Assembly: GCA_020137815.1 (NCBI GenBank)
Contig: CM035357.1
Span: 3,816,496 to 3,880,495 of the forward strand
From: Hormiphora californensis
Taxonomy: Eukaryota > Ctenophora > Tentaculata > Cydippida > Pleurobrachiidae
Reading direction: 5' to 3'
Length of the DNA: 64,000 nt
Made by a program: the position numbers and the translations under genes
Shown here: positions 12,455-24,470 of the stretch, piece after piece
How positions within the stretch are numbered: position 1 is the first letter of the stretch
Layout of the letters: every line of letters begins with the position of its first letter
Notes under the pieces: generated by a model
The model's input: only the letters and a program-made list of their open reading frames with translations
Database searches by the model: none
What the model was told of the DNA's origin: nothing

Positions 12455-13065
12455 TACTGTGTGATTTTAAATGACTGAGACTGCTCTATCTCAAATTGTG
12501 TAAAAACTAGGGCATCTTTCGACTTCAAATTTTGGGACACGATAAAACATAATTTCTCATTTATTCTCCCAGATTTTCAGAAAGTTTCCGTGTTCCTGAA
12601 TGAACTTATTGCCATAAAACCTCCTCCAACTTTACACAGTCATATCTCTGGAGTCTAATGAGATAGAGAGTTCAGATTTTTAGGAGAGACAGATAAGACG
12701 ATTTTGAATGTTTTGTCTGCTTTACGAGTTGATAACTTTTACCGTCTGTTCACAGGAACTGTTTAAAGTGATGTAACACGCTCTAATTAGGCCAAATTTA
12801 GGTCATTTTACCCCTCAAAGATCACATGTCCAGCTGATTCTAGTGGGCTAATGAGGCCTCTTACACGAATTCGTCACGTGTTACTGCAAGGATACCGCTC
12901 TCCTTTTTCACCTTGACCAAGCAGACATGATCATGGTGTCTGGAAGTGGTAACAAGCTGTAGGATCAGACAGATGCTGCTCTCTACTTCAATCACTCTCT
13001 CGTTATAAGGTCACGTGACTGGAATTGGGATCTCGACATCAGACATGATCACAATGTCTACAAAG

Positions 13066-13142
<77 letters not shown>

Positions 13143-13739
13143 TGCTTTGTAGACATTGTGATCATGTCTGATGTCGAGATCCCAATTCCAGTCACGTGAC
13201 CTTATAACGAGAGCAGCATCTGTCTGGTATCCTACAGCTTGTTACCACTTCCAGACACCATGATCATGTCTGCTTGGTCAAGGTGAAAAAGGAGAGCGGT
13301 ATACTTGCAGTAACACGTGACGAATTCGTGTAAGAGGCCTCATTAGCCCACTAGAATCAGCTGGACATGTGATCTTTGAGGGGTAAAATGACCTAAATTT
13401 GGCCTAATTAGAGCGTGTTACATCACTTTAAACAGTTCCTGTGAACAGACGGTAAAAGTTATCAACTCGTAAAGCAGACAAAACATTCAAAATCGTCTTA
13501 TCTGTCTCTCCTAAAAATCTGAACTCTCTATCTCATTAGACTCCAGAGATATGACTGTGTAAAGTTGGAGGAGGTTTTATGGCAATAAGTTCATTCAGGA
13601 ACACGGAAACTTTCTGAAAATCTGGGAGAATAAATGAGAAATTATGTTTTATCGTGTCCCAAAATTTGAAGTCGAAAGATGCCCTAGTTTTTACACAATT
13701 TGAGATAGAGCAGTCTCAGTCATTTAAAATCACACAGTA
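12455..13739. repeat. 1.3 kb near-perfect palindrome centred on (CT)n
   Basis: The left arm (12455-13068) is repeated in reverse complement by the right arm (about 13138-13739), with the CT tract between. The outer ends are TACTGTGTGATTTTAAATGA and its complement. One arm lacks about 20 bases present in the other near 12990/13215; otherwise very few differences are visible. There is no reading frame of note. It lies between the convergent 3' ends of the fimbrin and transporter genes. A foldback transposon or recent inverted duplication would both explain it. Confidence 0.9.
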
Positions 13740-13847
13740 CATAGTAATCTTTCTTTTAACAAGCAAATAAACTGCTTTTGTTCATGTTTCACACTTTTAC
13801 AAACGCTAGGAAATTAGATCTCAAAAGTACATTTCAGATTCCAACCC

Positions 13848-16351
13848 TCAGCACCGTCCATTGTTTTCCGGGATTTCCCTCCACGCACTAGGCGTACAAA
13901 CCGCCCAACAGACAACCAGGGATCCCATAGCAACCAAAAACGTTGTTACCATAGCAACCAGGGTAGGCAACTCACTCTCCCTAGATCCAGGTAGGCCCGC
14001 CATGTAGGTCGCTAGGAATCCTGCTGCTGATACCATAACATTAAACAGGCCCGCCCCTCGCTTAGCTAGTCCCCCGCTAGGCAGTCTCCACGCCTTGTAG
14101 AGTGCAAACTGGGCGGGAACGGTCAGGTTTATGTGCGACGAAGTCCCCAGACCCATTAGAATCGCCCCTGGGAGAAATAGAGAAGAGGGAAGGTAGACGG
14201 TGGTAGCCCCGTACAGCATTACACACCCACCATAAAACATCGTAACCAATACCCAAAGCAAGGGGAATATCTGTCGGCCGGTGAGTTTGGAATTCAGAAA
14301 AGAAACAATGAATGATGACACGAATCCGGCAACAAATATGAGGCTCACTATCAATGCTGCCTTTTCAAGGGTCATGTCACTGTATTGGGTCGCCCTGTAT
14401 GTTGCCACATAAACCACCATGACCAGAGCGTAACCGTTACAAAAAGCAACCAGGTCTGGGAGATAGAAAACAATTCTCTGCAGCCAGGTCTGTGGTCGAG
14501 GATTATCAGTGGTTGTTTGTTCGTCTGCTTGTTCGTCTGGTTGTTCGTCTGAATTTGTGGTAGTTGAGGTTGTTTGCGGAGTAACTCTCGAAATTATCCT
14601 CTCTGAGTCTCGTATAACGGGTAGGAGAGCCATGGGTAGGAGCGCAAACGCAGAGTTGGCGGTTGATGCTAAAGTCCACTTCCCCGCGGTGTAGGTCTGG
14701 GGCTCTTCGACGAAACTTTAAGCACACTTAAAAACGTTGCGTAACTCTCCTTTCACACCTTCTAATTGATTTTCACACCCCTTAAGCATGGTTTGTGTCG
14801 ACGAAACTTTTTAGAAATCTTGCTTAGTGAAAATTGAGGGGTAGTAAGTGAAGTTTTACACAAGCTCTCCAAACCTTGCATAACCCCCTAATCACGTGGT
14901 AAAATCACGTGATTTGGGCCAAATGGAAGCGACAATGACGTCATAGTTCACGCAATATCTCACTCAAATATCGAGAAAAGTGAGGTTTGTTAAGTCTCCT
15001 CCAGAGGAGACTTAATGGTAGACAAGACAGCGCTGGCAAGTAAAAGATGCTACAAAACAGTGTATATTTTGCTTCTCGCATGTAGAAAAAAGATAAAATG
15101 GCACTCCTTGTCCCCCAGTTAGCTATCTCTACAGCTCAACCACAATATTGAGGCACTAGTTTGTGGTTTCAGCCAAGCCCATACTGCATACACCATCTGT
15201 ATTAGACTCTCACAGTCAGATAAGATGTGGATGAATTCAGTTGTTTTCCTTCTGGCAGGACAAGATGAACAGTGAACTACTACGATACTTTCACTGTTTA
15301 TCTCTTCATCTATATCTATTCATCTCACCCGGCCTAAATAATATTGCAAGTTATTAGTGTATAGGTTTATTGATTTTCATAATGAACAATCAATGTTAGA
15401 TCTCTATTTGTCCGCAACAACATTCATTGCCAGCTACTGTAAGAGTACACAGAGTTTTGAAGATTTGAAATTTCTTGAATCTTGAGAAATGGAAGTCAAA
15501 CTTCTTCTTCACCCCCAATCTGGTGTGATATCTCGCTAACACTATTGGCTGGTGAACCCTACACGTGACCAAATTGACGCCTGTGTAAACCCATGTAATG
15601 GAAATCCTATCACGTGTCCAGTTTCGATCCCCTGATTGGTTTTCTACACCCATACACGAGGGGTGATCCGGGGCTTCACGTGGTATACACGTGGTTCACA
15701 CCAAGGACCTAAAGTGAGGTTTTGGAAAGCGTTCGACGACACCCCTCTCGAGACAAGTCTGAAAAACTTTCCTTGTGTAACTCTAAAGAGAGCTTATTTA
15801 TTAAGTGTGCTTAAAGTTTCGTCGAAGAGCCCCAGGGCTCCTGTTATCGTGCTGACTGTAAAGGAAATGTGGATAGCACTGGTTATAACAGGAGCTACCA
15901 CGGTTTTATTGACGATGAACCTGTCCACGACCTCTCCAAACCCCTCCACGAACATCACCCCGAGGAAGAGTCCGGTAAGGGATCTAAAGAGGGCTAGGAG
16001 CGTGTAAACAATGACGTCATTGGTGACGTAGTCAATTGATAACAGACCAATGTTTGAGACACCTGATAGGACAAGGCAGAACCCAGTCCGCACCCATAAC
16101 GGGAGTCTTTTCCAAGCTGGCACCATTTGGGCTACATATGGTCCAACCAGCATAGTAATCAAAGCCCCGGAGCCCATTGCCAGACCGATTGTAGTGTTGA
16201 GGTTTCTGTCCTGTAGGAAGGTCAGGTAAAATGGGGCCACAAACATCTGTAGGACCTTGACAGAGAAGACTGACGACCAGGAAAAGAGGAGAATTAGAAA
16301 CTTCCTGGTTTTGGAGAAGTCTGTAATTGTCAGTTCGTTGTCTGACGACAT
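13848..16351 (-). CDS. Multi-pass membrane transporter, MFS-like, split by a transposon
   Basis: Two blocks on the minus strand. The first (16351-15857) starts at MSSDNELTI and has hydrophobic segments at FLILLFSWSSVFSVKVL, TTIGLAMGSGALITMLVGPY, TGFCLVLSGVSNIGLL and VYTLLALFRSLTGLFLGVMF. The second (14696-13848) has an acidic Gln/Glu/Asp loop (SDEQPDEQADEQ), then about six more hydrophobic segments ending AMGSLVVCWAVCTP. A GT-AG intron 15856-14697 keeps phase 0 and gives 447 residues. Alternatively, deleting only the element also restores frame through GALG/PQTYTAGKW, so the element may have landed in an exon and been absorbed into an intron. The six-loop-six topology and GALGP-type turn suggest the major facilitator superfamily; the substrate is unknown. 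Confidence 0.65.
14699..15833. mobile_element. 1.13 kb element with perfect 33-bp terminal inverted repeats
   Basis: The ends are GGGGCTCTTCGACGAAACTT and onward (14699-14731) and its exact 33-base reverse complement (15801-15833). No transposase frame is evident. It interrupts the transporter gene between the codons for GALG and PQTY. A related solo end with the same first 19 bases is at 23708-23726. No clear target-site duplication is visible. Confidence 0.85.
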
Positions 16352-17387
16352 ATTCTTTTTTCCTAATATGGGTTGGAGTTTATTAGTTTTGGGGGATATA
16401 AAGCATCGAACTATGTGAGATATTGTTATCAGCACTGCATAGCAGCACTTCAACACAGTGTTTCAATTGAAGGCCGTTAAAATTTGTTGAGTAAGGGGTA
16501 GAGAAGCTCTTTCACCCCATACTCAACAAGTTAAAATGCTATAGAGGGTGGTACCAAGTGGTACCAAGTGGGCAATATATCGGGCAGGTTCCCTGGCGCT
16601 ATCATGCATATATTGCATGTGTTGCAAAACACACATACTCAATATTTCCAAGAACTCTCGTTCCACTACTGCAACCTTGCAGGTAGACAATCTCTATAGT
16701 GCTGCAGCTCACAGTTGGTAGGCTTCATGCAGCACTGCCATATCCTACTACTACTACTACTACTACTGCAAACTACTCAACTCCAACACAGTAAAGTTGA
16801 GATCAGGAACCGACCGAATCAGGAAATACTGGTCTCTGATTGCGCGATTGGCTGATAACCAGTCACGTGACCTAAATAACGAGCTCTGATTGGTTGTTTA
16901 CTAACAGCTGCAGCTATCTCATATTGATTAATATGTGCATTGGCCTGACATCTCATATATATGAGCTGTCAGGCCTGAGGCTCCGACCGTTCCTTATTTG
17001 AAGCTGAAGGTAATAAGAATGTAGGGTCAGGCTGACAGGCTAAGGCAGCGGATTACGGGGGCCCCGAATAGATCGCCCGAAATCTGAATAGATCGCCCGA
17101 ATATATGGTAAATATGCATGGGTACATACCAGCGTGTGTGTATTCTTCCTGTACATTGAATCTCAATTGTTACCAAGACATGGTATATTTGTAACACAAG
17201 AAGTAAGAAGAAGACACATGCAGAACCACACAGCGGGGCTAATAACTGCTAATAACTGCTTCCTAGATGTATGTAGGTATGTGCCAGTACTGGAGTTGTT
17301 TTAACAATTTCAGGGTCTCAGTCTCACTATATCATATGGTAGAGGAGGAAGAGTGGAATTATGTAATTGTGTTACAGCACACTCATT

Positions 17388-17572
17388 GGGGGAAAACATG
17401 ACAGTCGTGCCTGAACCTCAGGTCCAGTGCACGGCTATTTTCCACTGAGACCTGAGATCTTAGGTTTAGCCGTTACCGGAACCTGAAGAGATCTCATATG
17501 TCAGCAGGTATCAGTAGAAAACAGCACTGGCCTGAACCTGAGGTTCAGGCACGACTGTTCCCCCCCCCCCCC
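17388..17572. mobile_element. GGGGGAAAACAGTCGTGCC-type element, copy 1
   Basis: The left end is GGGGGAAAACATGACAGTCG and the right end is GGCACGACTGTTCCCCCC. The interior carries further inverted CCTGAGG/CCTCAGG words. Related copies are at 18058-18175, 20736-20788 and near 28990-29092. Confidence 0.65.
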
Positions 17573-18057
17573 TATTAGTTCCATGATCAATAACGTGAAA
17601 ATATTTCGATCAGAATCTTAAATATGTGATTTGAGCTGTGCATGTGATCTAGCAATTTTGAGGTGATCAGACCGTACTTCCGCATTTGGAAGCCATGGGT
17701 TTGAGTGAGGCCTCCACTTCTACAAAATAAAACGGATCCTTTTATAACTAAAATCAAAGAAATGAGCTTCACAGCGCGGTCTCTAGATGGCTCTAGTAGA
17801 CTTTAGTAGAAGTTATCATCACAGCTGGCTGTGGTACTTAGCACATGTCTACTAACTTCAGCACATGGTCCACTCTCTACTATCACATGGTTAGTATAAA
17901 ATATAGTCAGCTTAAACTTCGCCAAACTGTCAAAATATTACCGTCAAAATGGCTTCATGAACTTTCACATAAATGACGTTTTACAATCGCATTCATGAAT
18001 GAATATTCATACTCATTTCTCAAAGGACCACTTAGAAAACATAACCTCCTCTTGTGC

Positions 18058-18175
18058 AGGGGGAAAACAGTCGTGCTTGAACCTCAGGTTCTGACTACGG
18101 CTATTTTCAACTGAGACCTGAGATTTCAGGTTTCAGTGACGGCTATTCCCTGAGATTTAAGGGAATAGCCGTCAC
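18058..18175. mobile_element. GGGGGAAAACAGTCGTGCC-type element, copy 2 (degraded)
   Basis: Begins GGGGGAAAACAGTCGTGCTT and carries the same internal CCTCAGGTT / ACCTGAGAT words as copy 1. The right end is eroded. Confidence 0.5.
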
Positions 18176-18503
18176 ATAAAGTCTTTATAAACTCGGTAAT
18201 AAATAAATAAAATGTTTTTTCGTTCAATACACACGGGGCCAATAGTTCCACGAGTCCCAAGTTTCTCAAACGCGGTATGATAATTGAACAACGCTTTCAT
18301 GTCACAATTCAATTCGCATCATCAGAATCATTCTGCAGAATCGTGTCTAGAGAATGAACACTTCCTGGATCCGGGCTCTATTATAACCGGGGTGAACACA
18401 TTGAGATTTGAGACGACACTGCTCATGGTATCTCTCTCGCTTTGTCTATACATCCTTGCTGGATTCTCATCCCTAGCAACTATATCCTAGATCTGAATAT
18501 ATA

Positions 18504-19669
18504 TTACTCAGACCCAATGACAGTATCACGTGTTCTGCTCCACTGTTCAACGAGGCGATCAGGCTGGCATTCAGTGAGGCTGGTGGCACAGAAATCAAAG
18601 ACCAGGTTGTCACAATATCGAATCCCGCAGGGCTGATAGAGACCGTGTTTGTAACAGAGTTCCGTGCCACAGGGAATTCCACTTCCGGTCTCGTGATGGC
18701 ATCTGTAAAATTATATGGGGGTTAGAATTTCTACACACATGTTGATCTATAATCAATAAACCCGGGTTTATATGTAGCGGGTGATCTATAACAAAAACGG
18801 AAATTGTGGAATCGATTAACTCTCCAATAATTGAAAGATTGATTCCTGAAAGATATTGGCTCCTATACTAGTCTAAACTACTATTATAACTGACCTGCAT
18901 GCCCTCTTGTTGATTTGCCTCCGTAAATCTTCATTCTCCTGTAGATGATAATCAGTGTGGTGGTTGTAAAAGTCTCGTAACGTGCTACATTTTGCAGGGC
19001 ACTTTGCCGTACTTTTCTTTCTCCTTCTACCGTTCTTCTTGCCCTGTCGACGAGAGCCAGAGTTCTTTCCTCGGCGCTTCCCTGATCTACCTCGGTTGTT
19101 CGATCGAGGATTCAGATCCTTTTCTGTATGTGTGGAATTAGTTGGTTAATGGCTGGAATTATGTGTTTTAGCAATTTAGAATCACGCACTCTATCAAAAT
19201 TCGACGTTCACATATTGTAGCTGAAACATGGTTGTGGGATCGGAGTATGGAATGCATTAAAAATCAGAAAAATCAGCTGATGAAAGCACTTTATTTGTTA
19301 AAACTCATGACGTAATTTTAACGTCACTACGCCATTTTAATGGATTTTCAGAGCTTCGTCATTTAAATCGTAAGCATTTCACGATTCTAGGAATAATCAC
19401 GAATAAATGGAAAAAAAAATTGGAAATTTTAAAATATTTAAAAAAATATTTCGGCGGTTTGTGAAACAAAATATGATTTTAAGATGATACTAGTTAATTA
19501 ATTGGTTAATTAATTAATTACCACTTAGCTCCAGCAGAAGTCTATCCCATTGCTGTAGGGTGGTGACGATTCTTTTTCTTCCGCAAACCTGCCCCAAAAA
19601 CGGATCCAAATCCTGGAGTTCTACCCAATCATGTATTCTAATAGAGTCATCAGGGGTCGTCAAGTGAAC
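18504..19669 (-). CDS. CUB-like plus cysteine-rich secreted protein (C-terminal three exons)
   Basis: Three exons join in phase: 19669-19522, 19123-18895 and 18702-18504 (stop TAA). The first reads IHDWVELQDLDPFLGQVCGR...RLLLELS, matching the second half of a CUB domain (D-[YW]-V-E, LG..CG, hydrophobic LLL end). The second is a very basic hinge (GRSGKRRGKNSGSRR, KKNGRRRKK) with several likely proprotein-convertase sites, then CPAKC. The third is Cys-dense (RACRCHHETGSGIPCGTELC, PCGIRYCDN), so the tail carries about twelve cysteines. CUB, basic cleavable hinge and Cys-rich C-terminus is the layout of PDGF-C/D-type growth factors, but I do not see the PDGF cystine-knot spacing. Upstream exons are uncertain. 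Confidence 0.55.
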
Positions 19670-19896
19670 CTGCAATAGAAATAAGGGGGAGTTAGGAAGT
19701 GTGTAACCGTATAATTATAGGAAGGGGGTTTCCGTTTATAATGTAATACGATTTTAAAACATAGAGAGTTTAAAATCAATACAATTATGCAATTATGTAA
19801 TTATTGGGTAACGAGTTGAGCACTCTCGGTGGGAGGCGTCTTCTACGTGTACAATTATATAGTTGTATTGATTTTGAACTGAAATGAATTTCAACC

Positions 19897-20190
19897 TTAC
19901 CCAATGCGGTTGGAAGATAACTCTTTTTGAATACTTAAACCACGAGAATCGATTGATTTTTGCGTAACGTGACGATTAAAATCGATAGGTATGCGGTTAA
20001 ATTTGAGATTGGAGAAATGGTTATCACGTCTATCGCGATCACAATATCTTTCGACTTGGTGTTCAGGGAAATGAGATGAGCATGATATTGTGGTAGTAAG
20101 GTGGTGAATTATAAATGAGTCCTCCAGCTGTGTAGCAGCGTCACCCCACGAAGGGATCCACTCTACTACCACAATTGGTAGCCAGGGATC
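19897..20190 (-). other. Possible further exon of the CUB-like gene
   Basis: A donor CATTGG|GTAAGG ends at 19901. Its phase-0 reading KRVIFQPHW joins smoothly to the CUB exon, but that frame meets a stop about 75 bases upstream. Another frame is open through the whole segment (SWGDAATQLEDSFI, VERYCDRDRRDNHF) and could join an internal acceptor of the next exon. Either a micro-exon or a one-base break is present; I cannot choose. Confidence 0.3.
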
Positions 20191-20261
20191 ATCTAAATCT
20201 TAAGTCAAGTCTTTAATCTTTCATTTGTGAGTCTCCAACTCTAAGCTTTTGTATGGCGGCG

Positions 20262-20312
20262 CCAGACCCCGATCTGACAGTGTGCTCAGATGGGGTCTAT
20301 GCAGCGCCAGAC
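20262..20312. mobile_element. CTGTCTGGCGC-type inverted-repeat element, copy 2
   Basis: GCGCCAGACCCCGATCTGAC at the left pairs with GATGGGGTCTATGCAGCGCC plus AGACAG at the right. No coding content. Confidence 0.6.
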
Positions 20313-20735
20313 AGCTCTAAATCTACTTCATTTTACTTACATTATTATCATTGTAAGCTTCAAAGTAGCAGAATTTGTTTCCTTGAGTTCGTGACGTTAC
20401 AAATAGGGCTCCCTGTGGAAATAGTTGGAAAGTTAATTAACTGATATTTAATATAGAGCACCCTGCAGTGAGGTAAATAGTTGGGAAGTTAATCAAATGG
20501 TAAAACTGTGAGGTTAAGAACGGACCAAGCTCTACTCAACAAGCTCTAGCACCACCACTACATTAGAATCTATCCGATAGATTACTTGTCATTAATGAAT
20601 GAAAACCACATTTTTCACATTTTTACTCTTCTACTGCTGCTAGGTTAATACTTGTTGAGCAAGTTAATACAGTAGATTGCGGAAATATAGGCTTTAAAAC
20701 ATAAATTTGAGTCACTCTGCATAGGAATAATTTAA

Positions 20736-20788
20736 GGGGGAAAACAGTCGTGCCCGAACCTCAGGTTCAGGCACGACTGTTTTCCCCC
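20736..20788. mobile_element. GGGGGAAAACAGTCGTGCC-type element, minimal palindromic copy
   Basis: The whole copy is a 53-base near-perfect palindrome: GGGGGAAAACAGTCGTGCC, a short GAACCTCAGGTTC centre, then the complement. It is the smallest and cleanest member of the family and defines its ends. Confidence 0.8.
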
Positions 20789-21593
20789 AAAGTCTCTCTG
20801 CTTCCAACAATCCATAGTCCAATTTCTGATAGTACTAGATCTAGTCTAGCTAGACTTCCAATTCAATGATGTCACTAGTGATATAGTGATGCAGATGTTC
20901 TTTTTAGTGGAATTGTATACCCGCGGACGAGAGGTAGGGTATGGTAGGGGTAATACCCCAGGTATGGATGGCCCTCGTGCATAAATATTTTGTTTTCCGG
21001 TCAGGGATTCCATGAAACAATGGAACTTATGTTGCGTCCAAAATACAGTTGTATTATTTCATTGTAAATGTCTTGTTATGTATACAGATCTTCAATTGAT
21101 TTAAGAAGGAACCCAAACTTGCGGGACGTATAATTGCATAAGAGCTTATTGTGTTAGGACACAGCAGGTGTGTTATAATATAGGGCACAATATGGCTACA
21201 GCACCTCATCAAGTTCAACTAAACAAAATATTGTTTTGTTCAAACCCATCCCTTGAGAAAATAGGGTAGAGCTATAGGCGAACAAAACATACCACACACG
21301 TGTAAAGGCTTGTTAAGTTGAATTAGCGTTCCATAGCATGAATTTGTTGTTAGACCCAATGTGAACAATGAACACTTAAATCTAATATATTTGTAATATT
21401 TTCGATTTCACTGATTTCAGTCGAAGAATCGTGATCCCTGATCTTGCGAAACTATAAATCAAGGTGTTAGCAATATATAACACCAGACACCTTTTTGAAA
21501 TATATGAGTATCAAACTATTGCTCCTTTTTACTGATCTAGAGCCCAATTATTGTATACCCTACCAAAATATCGTAGTGAATCCTCATTTTACC

Positions 21594-21662
21594 GGACTCC
21601 TCGGCCGGGGAAGGATAACTACACACGTTAAATCGAGGTCCACCGTCCGGTAAAGATCATTG
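21594..21662. mobile_element. Tigger/pogo-like MITE fragment
   Basis: ACCGGACTCCTCGGCCGGGG and AAATCGAGGTCCACCGTCCG resemble a rearranged copy of the pogo-type element seen more cleanly at 22604 and 34878. Confidence 0.4.
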
Positions 21663-22603
21663 AGGGTTGACTGAACATGTCCATGTTTCCCAATGATCGC
21701 AATCCATATCAGTAAAAATGAGAATGCAGTGATGCAGTAGCTTTACAAAACTTTTCTAAACCTAGCGTCTTTTGTTTTAGCCTGCATATAACTATTCAAC
21801 ATGTGCTAGCCCCCAGCCCTTAGAATCATTCATGTTCTGCTGTCTAGTTATAGTCTACTGCACCTGTTCAGCTCCATGCACACCATGAAATGAGCCGTCA
21901 TTCATAAAGACGGCTCATTTCATGCTGTCTTTTTGGGTGGTCTAGCTCATTTCATGATGTGTATTTGAAAGGACCAGCTCATTTATATTTATGCGTCCTC
22001 TCAGATCGCTGATCAAAGCAGAGAACTCATTTGCGTGCACAGCTTTGGTCGATTTTCTAAAGCCCGGCCGACGAGGTGGACTGTAAGCTTTCAATCTGTG
22101 TTTTGGTGCAAATCCTATCAGCTACCCAAACAAATGTTTTGCTGGTCGATATAAACACAAATTTTAGTGTCATACTAATTCATATATTGCTTATAATTTA
22201 TGTATTTTATGCAACTTTAACATCCAGGGAGTGGTCAACGTGTGGGAAATTACTACTCTAGATCACTATACGTAGTCGTGGAATATTTCAGGAAATAGCA
22301 GTACCGTTGAGGGTGCAGCAGTAGCGCTGCGTTAACAATTCCAATCGGTCAACCATGGCAACGCGACACCCAATGCCTCTCCAGGTAGAATCCAGAGGTA
22401 GAATCTCTCCTAGGAGATGCCCCTGGAGCATTTTATATATTCTTGCAAATCATTATGTGCATTTTAATGTATGATCTAGGAAGTTGAGATCCATGTTTAT
22501 TAGAAATAGACAAGGTAATCTCTAACTACTTGCTTTGTGTTATAGCTAGACGCTCGCCCCACGATGACCCCCACCTTCAATATTGATTGCTCACTTACTA
22601 GTA

Positions 22604-22672
22604 CAGTCAAACCTCGATTTACCAGGATGCTCGGGGAAAGGGGTTTTTCCGGTAAATCCCGGGGTTCGACTA
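22604..22672. mobile_element. Tigger/pogo-like MITE
   Basis: Begins TA-CAGTCAAACCTCGATTTACC and ends GGTAAATCCCGGGGTTCGAC-TATA. These are inverted ends typical of Tigger-type Tc1/mariner elements with TA target sites. About 69 bases, no coding. Confidence 0.7.
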
Positions 22673-23707
22673 TATAGTGTATATGTCGTTATAGTATAGT
22701 TACTGTACATTTTAACCCCTGCAAACTCGTTATTTAAATCAAGGCACACCCCTTTTAAGAGTTTTGACTGCAACTCAGGGACAGCTGTGAAAATTCTTCT
22801 GGAGATCGAGAGGGGTATATTTTTACAGGGCTACAATTATGTCATTGCACCGTATTTCGTAATTAGGTATGGATTTGGAAATCATTTCAACATTTCTAAT
22901 TATTGCGGGGTACTAAAGATTAGGGAAAGACGTCGTTGTTATATCAAAGATTAGATAGAGGAACACATATAGGGACTAGGGAGGGGTCGTGATCGAGTGA
23001 ACACTCCCTTTCAACGCCATATGGCACCCTTGTGTGTGTTGTAATTATTGATATAATTGCACTAGGTTCTCATTCCGACAGCTATATATTTACACCTAGA
23101 ACTGTCTTTTAGGTCATTGTTTTATCAACTCATCAACTATTTATATGTAGATCATCTCACCTCGTCCTCGTACCCGTACTGACAGTTGCCTGTTAAGCTA
23201 ATATATTAAGTTTCCCTTAAGTTAATACTTATTTGTTCTAACCCTTCTTTACATTTGTTTCACGGGCGGGGTGCGCGAAACACAGTCTAGCTAGGCAAAT
23301 ACTATTGTGCAGATTAATCATTGTGCAGGCATGTGATCAGAATTAGAACACGATTGAAAATGTGAACAATTCTGGATACCATCTATAGTTGTAATAGCTC
23401 TATAAATTAATCACATTTCTATACTTCATACTTCGTACTTGCACTTCACTGCAATCGTGATTGCATCACTATTGCAGTAAACTTTGTAGAGACGATTGGG
23501 TCACACTAGGTGATCCAGTAATTTGACACCATTTAGCGTCTTTCTAGACCATGTTTAAAAATTTTAAATCGTTTCCAGGGTTAAAACATGCATAGCTATT
23601 TCAGGATATATCTTAGCTGTTTGATTTTCATGGTCTTTTACATTATCTCTGGTCATTCCGTGTGTGGTTCACACCGTATTTCATAAAATAACGAGTGCGC
23701 TCTGTGA

Positions 23708-23726
23708 GGGGCTCTTCGACGAAACT
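23708..23726. mobile_element. Solo end of the 33-bp-TIR element
   Basis: GGGGCTCTTCGACGAAACT is identical to the first 19 bases of the terminal repeat at 14699. No partner end is evident nearby. Confidence 0.55.
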
Positions 23727-24075
23727 GGTTCGGTAGATCAAGTCATTCCAATACATGTTCTACTTAAGGGACCATGGTCTTGGTTACGAAATAACCCCTC
23801 GCCTCGCGACCTTTACCAACTAAAGCCTAGCCCCCACCCTAACCTCAATTCAAATGTCTACTGGTAATTGTGGAATCTGATAGTGCACATATCTCTTCTA
23901 GCTCTATAACCTTTCTCTATCATCAACACTGTGCAGTTCCCAACTTTCTCTCTCTCAATCGCCCTTGTTGACAGCTTCTCTAGCTGAGGATTGTTTAAAC
24001 TTTACACACCACAACTCTTAACTCCTCCTAAGCTCAGGACCGAGGTCGCGGGTATAGAGCAAAACTCTGTTGTCT

Positions 24076-24143
24076 GGCGGCGCCTACCCAATCTGAGTTT
24101 ACTGAGAATCAAAACCAAAAACGGGGTCTGGCGGTGCCAGATA
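24076..24143. mobile_element. CTGTCTGGCGC-type inverted-repeat element, copy 3
   Basis: TGTCTGGCGGCGCCTACCCA at the left, GAGAATCAAAACC in the centre and GGGGTCTGGCGGTGCCAGA at the right. It shares the centre with copy 4 at 35540. Confidence 0.65.
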
Positions 24144-24359
24144 GTAAGAAATATAATCCTTAGATAAAATTGTAAGCCCTAGATACATTTGAAATTTACT
24201 AGAGAGGCTGGTCCGTTCAAAATATAAAATAGTTGATATGCGTGACTGCGTTTGTGAATAGTGTTGAACCGGCCTATCAACACATTGCAGACTGTAGTGA
24301 AATGAATGTACACATTGAGAATGAAGAATCTGAGATGAAATATGGGTATATACCTACTA

Positions 24360-24470
24360 CATGGACTGGTTTATGGATTGGTATGGATTGGTATGGATTG
24401 GTTTGGATTGGTATGGATTGGTACATGGACTGGTATATAATGGATTGGTTTGGATTGGTCTGGATTGTTT
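24360..24470. repeat. 10-bp tandem repeat ATGGATTGGT
   Basis: About ten imperfect units of (A/T)TGGATTGGT. Reading frames through it encode only a WIGMDWYGLV-type repeat. Confidence 0.85.

Larger units (their letters stand above)
16352..18503. other. Intergenic region, small inverted repeats only
   Basis: Between the transporter start and the CUB-like gene. It holds a (CTA)n run at about 16745-16770, a short duplicated word GAATAGATCGCCCGAA near 17066-17105, and two degenerate copies of the GGGGGAAAACAGTCGTGCC element. I see no supported coding region. Confidence 0.5.

Noticed and set aside
13848-14694. Independent short gene on the minus strand starting MCLKFRRRAPDL near 14727
   Set aside because: Runs through the inverted-repeat end of the transposon and then out of frame with the transporter; a shadow.
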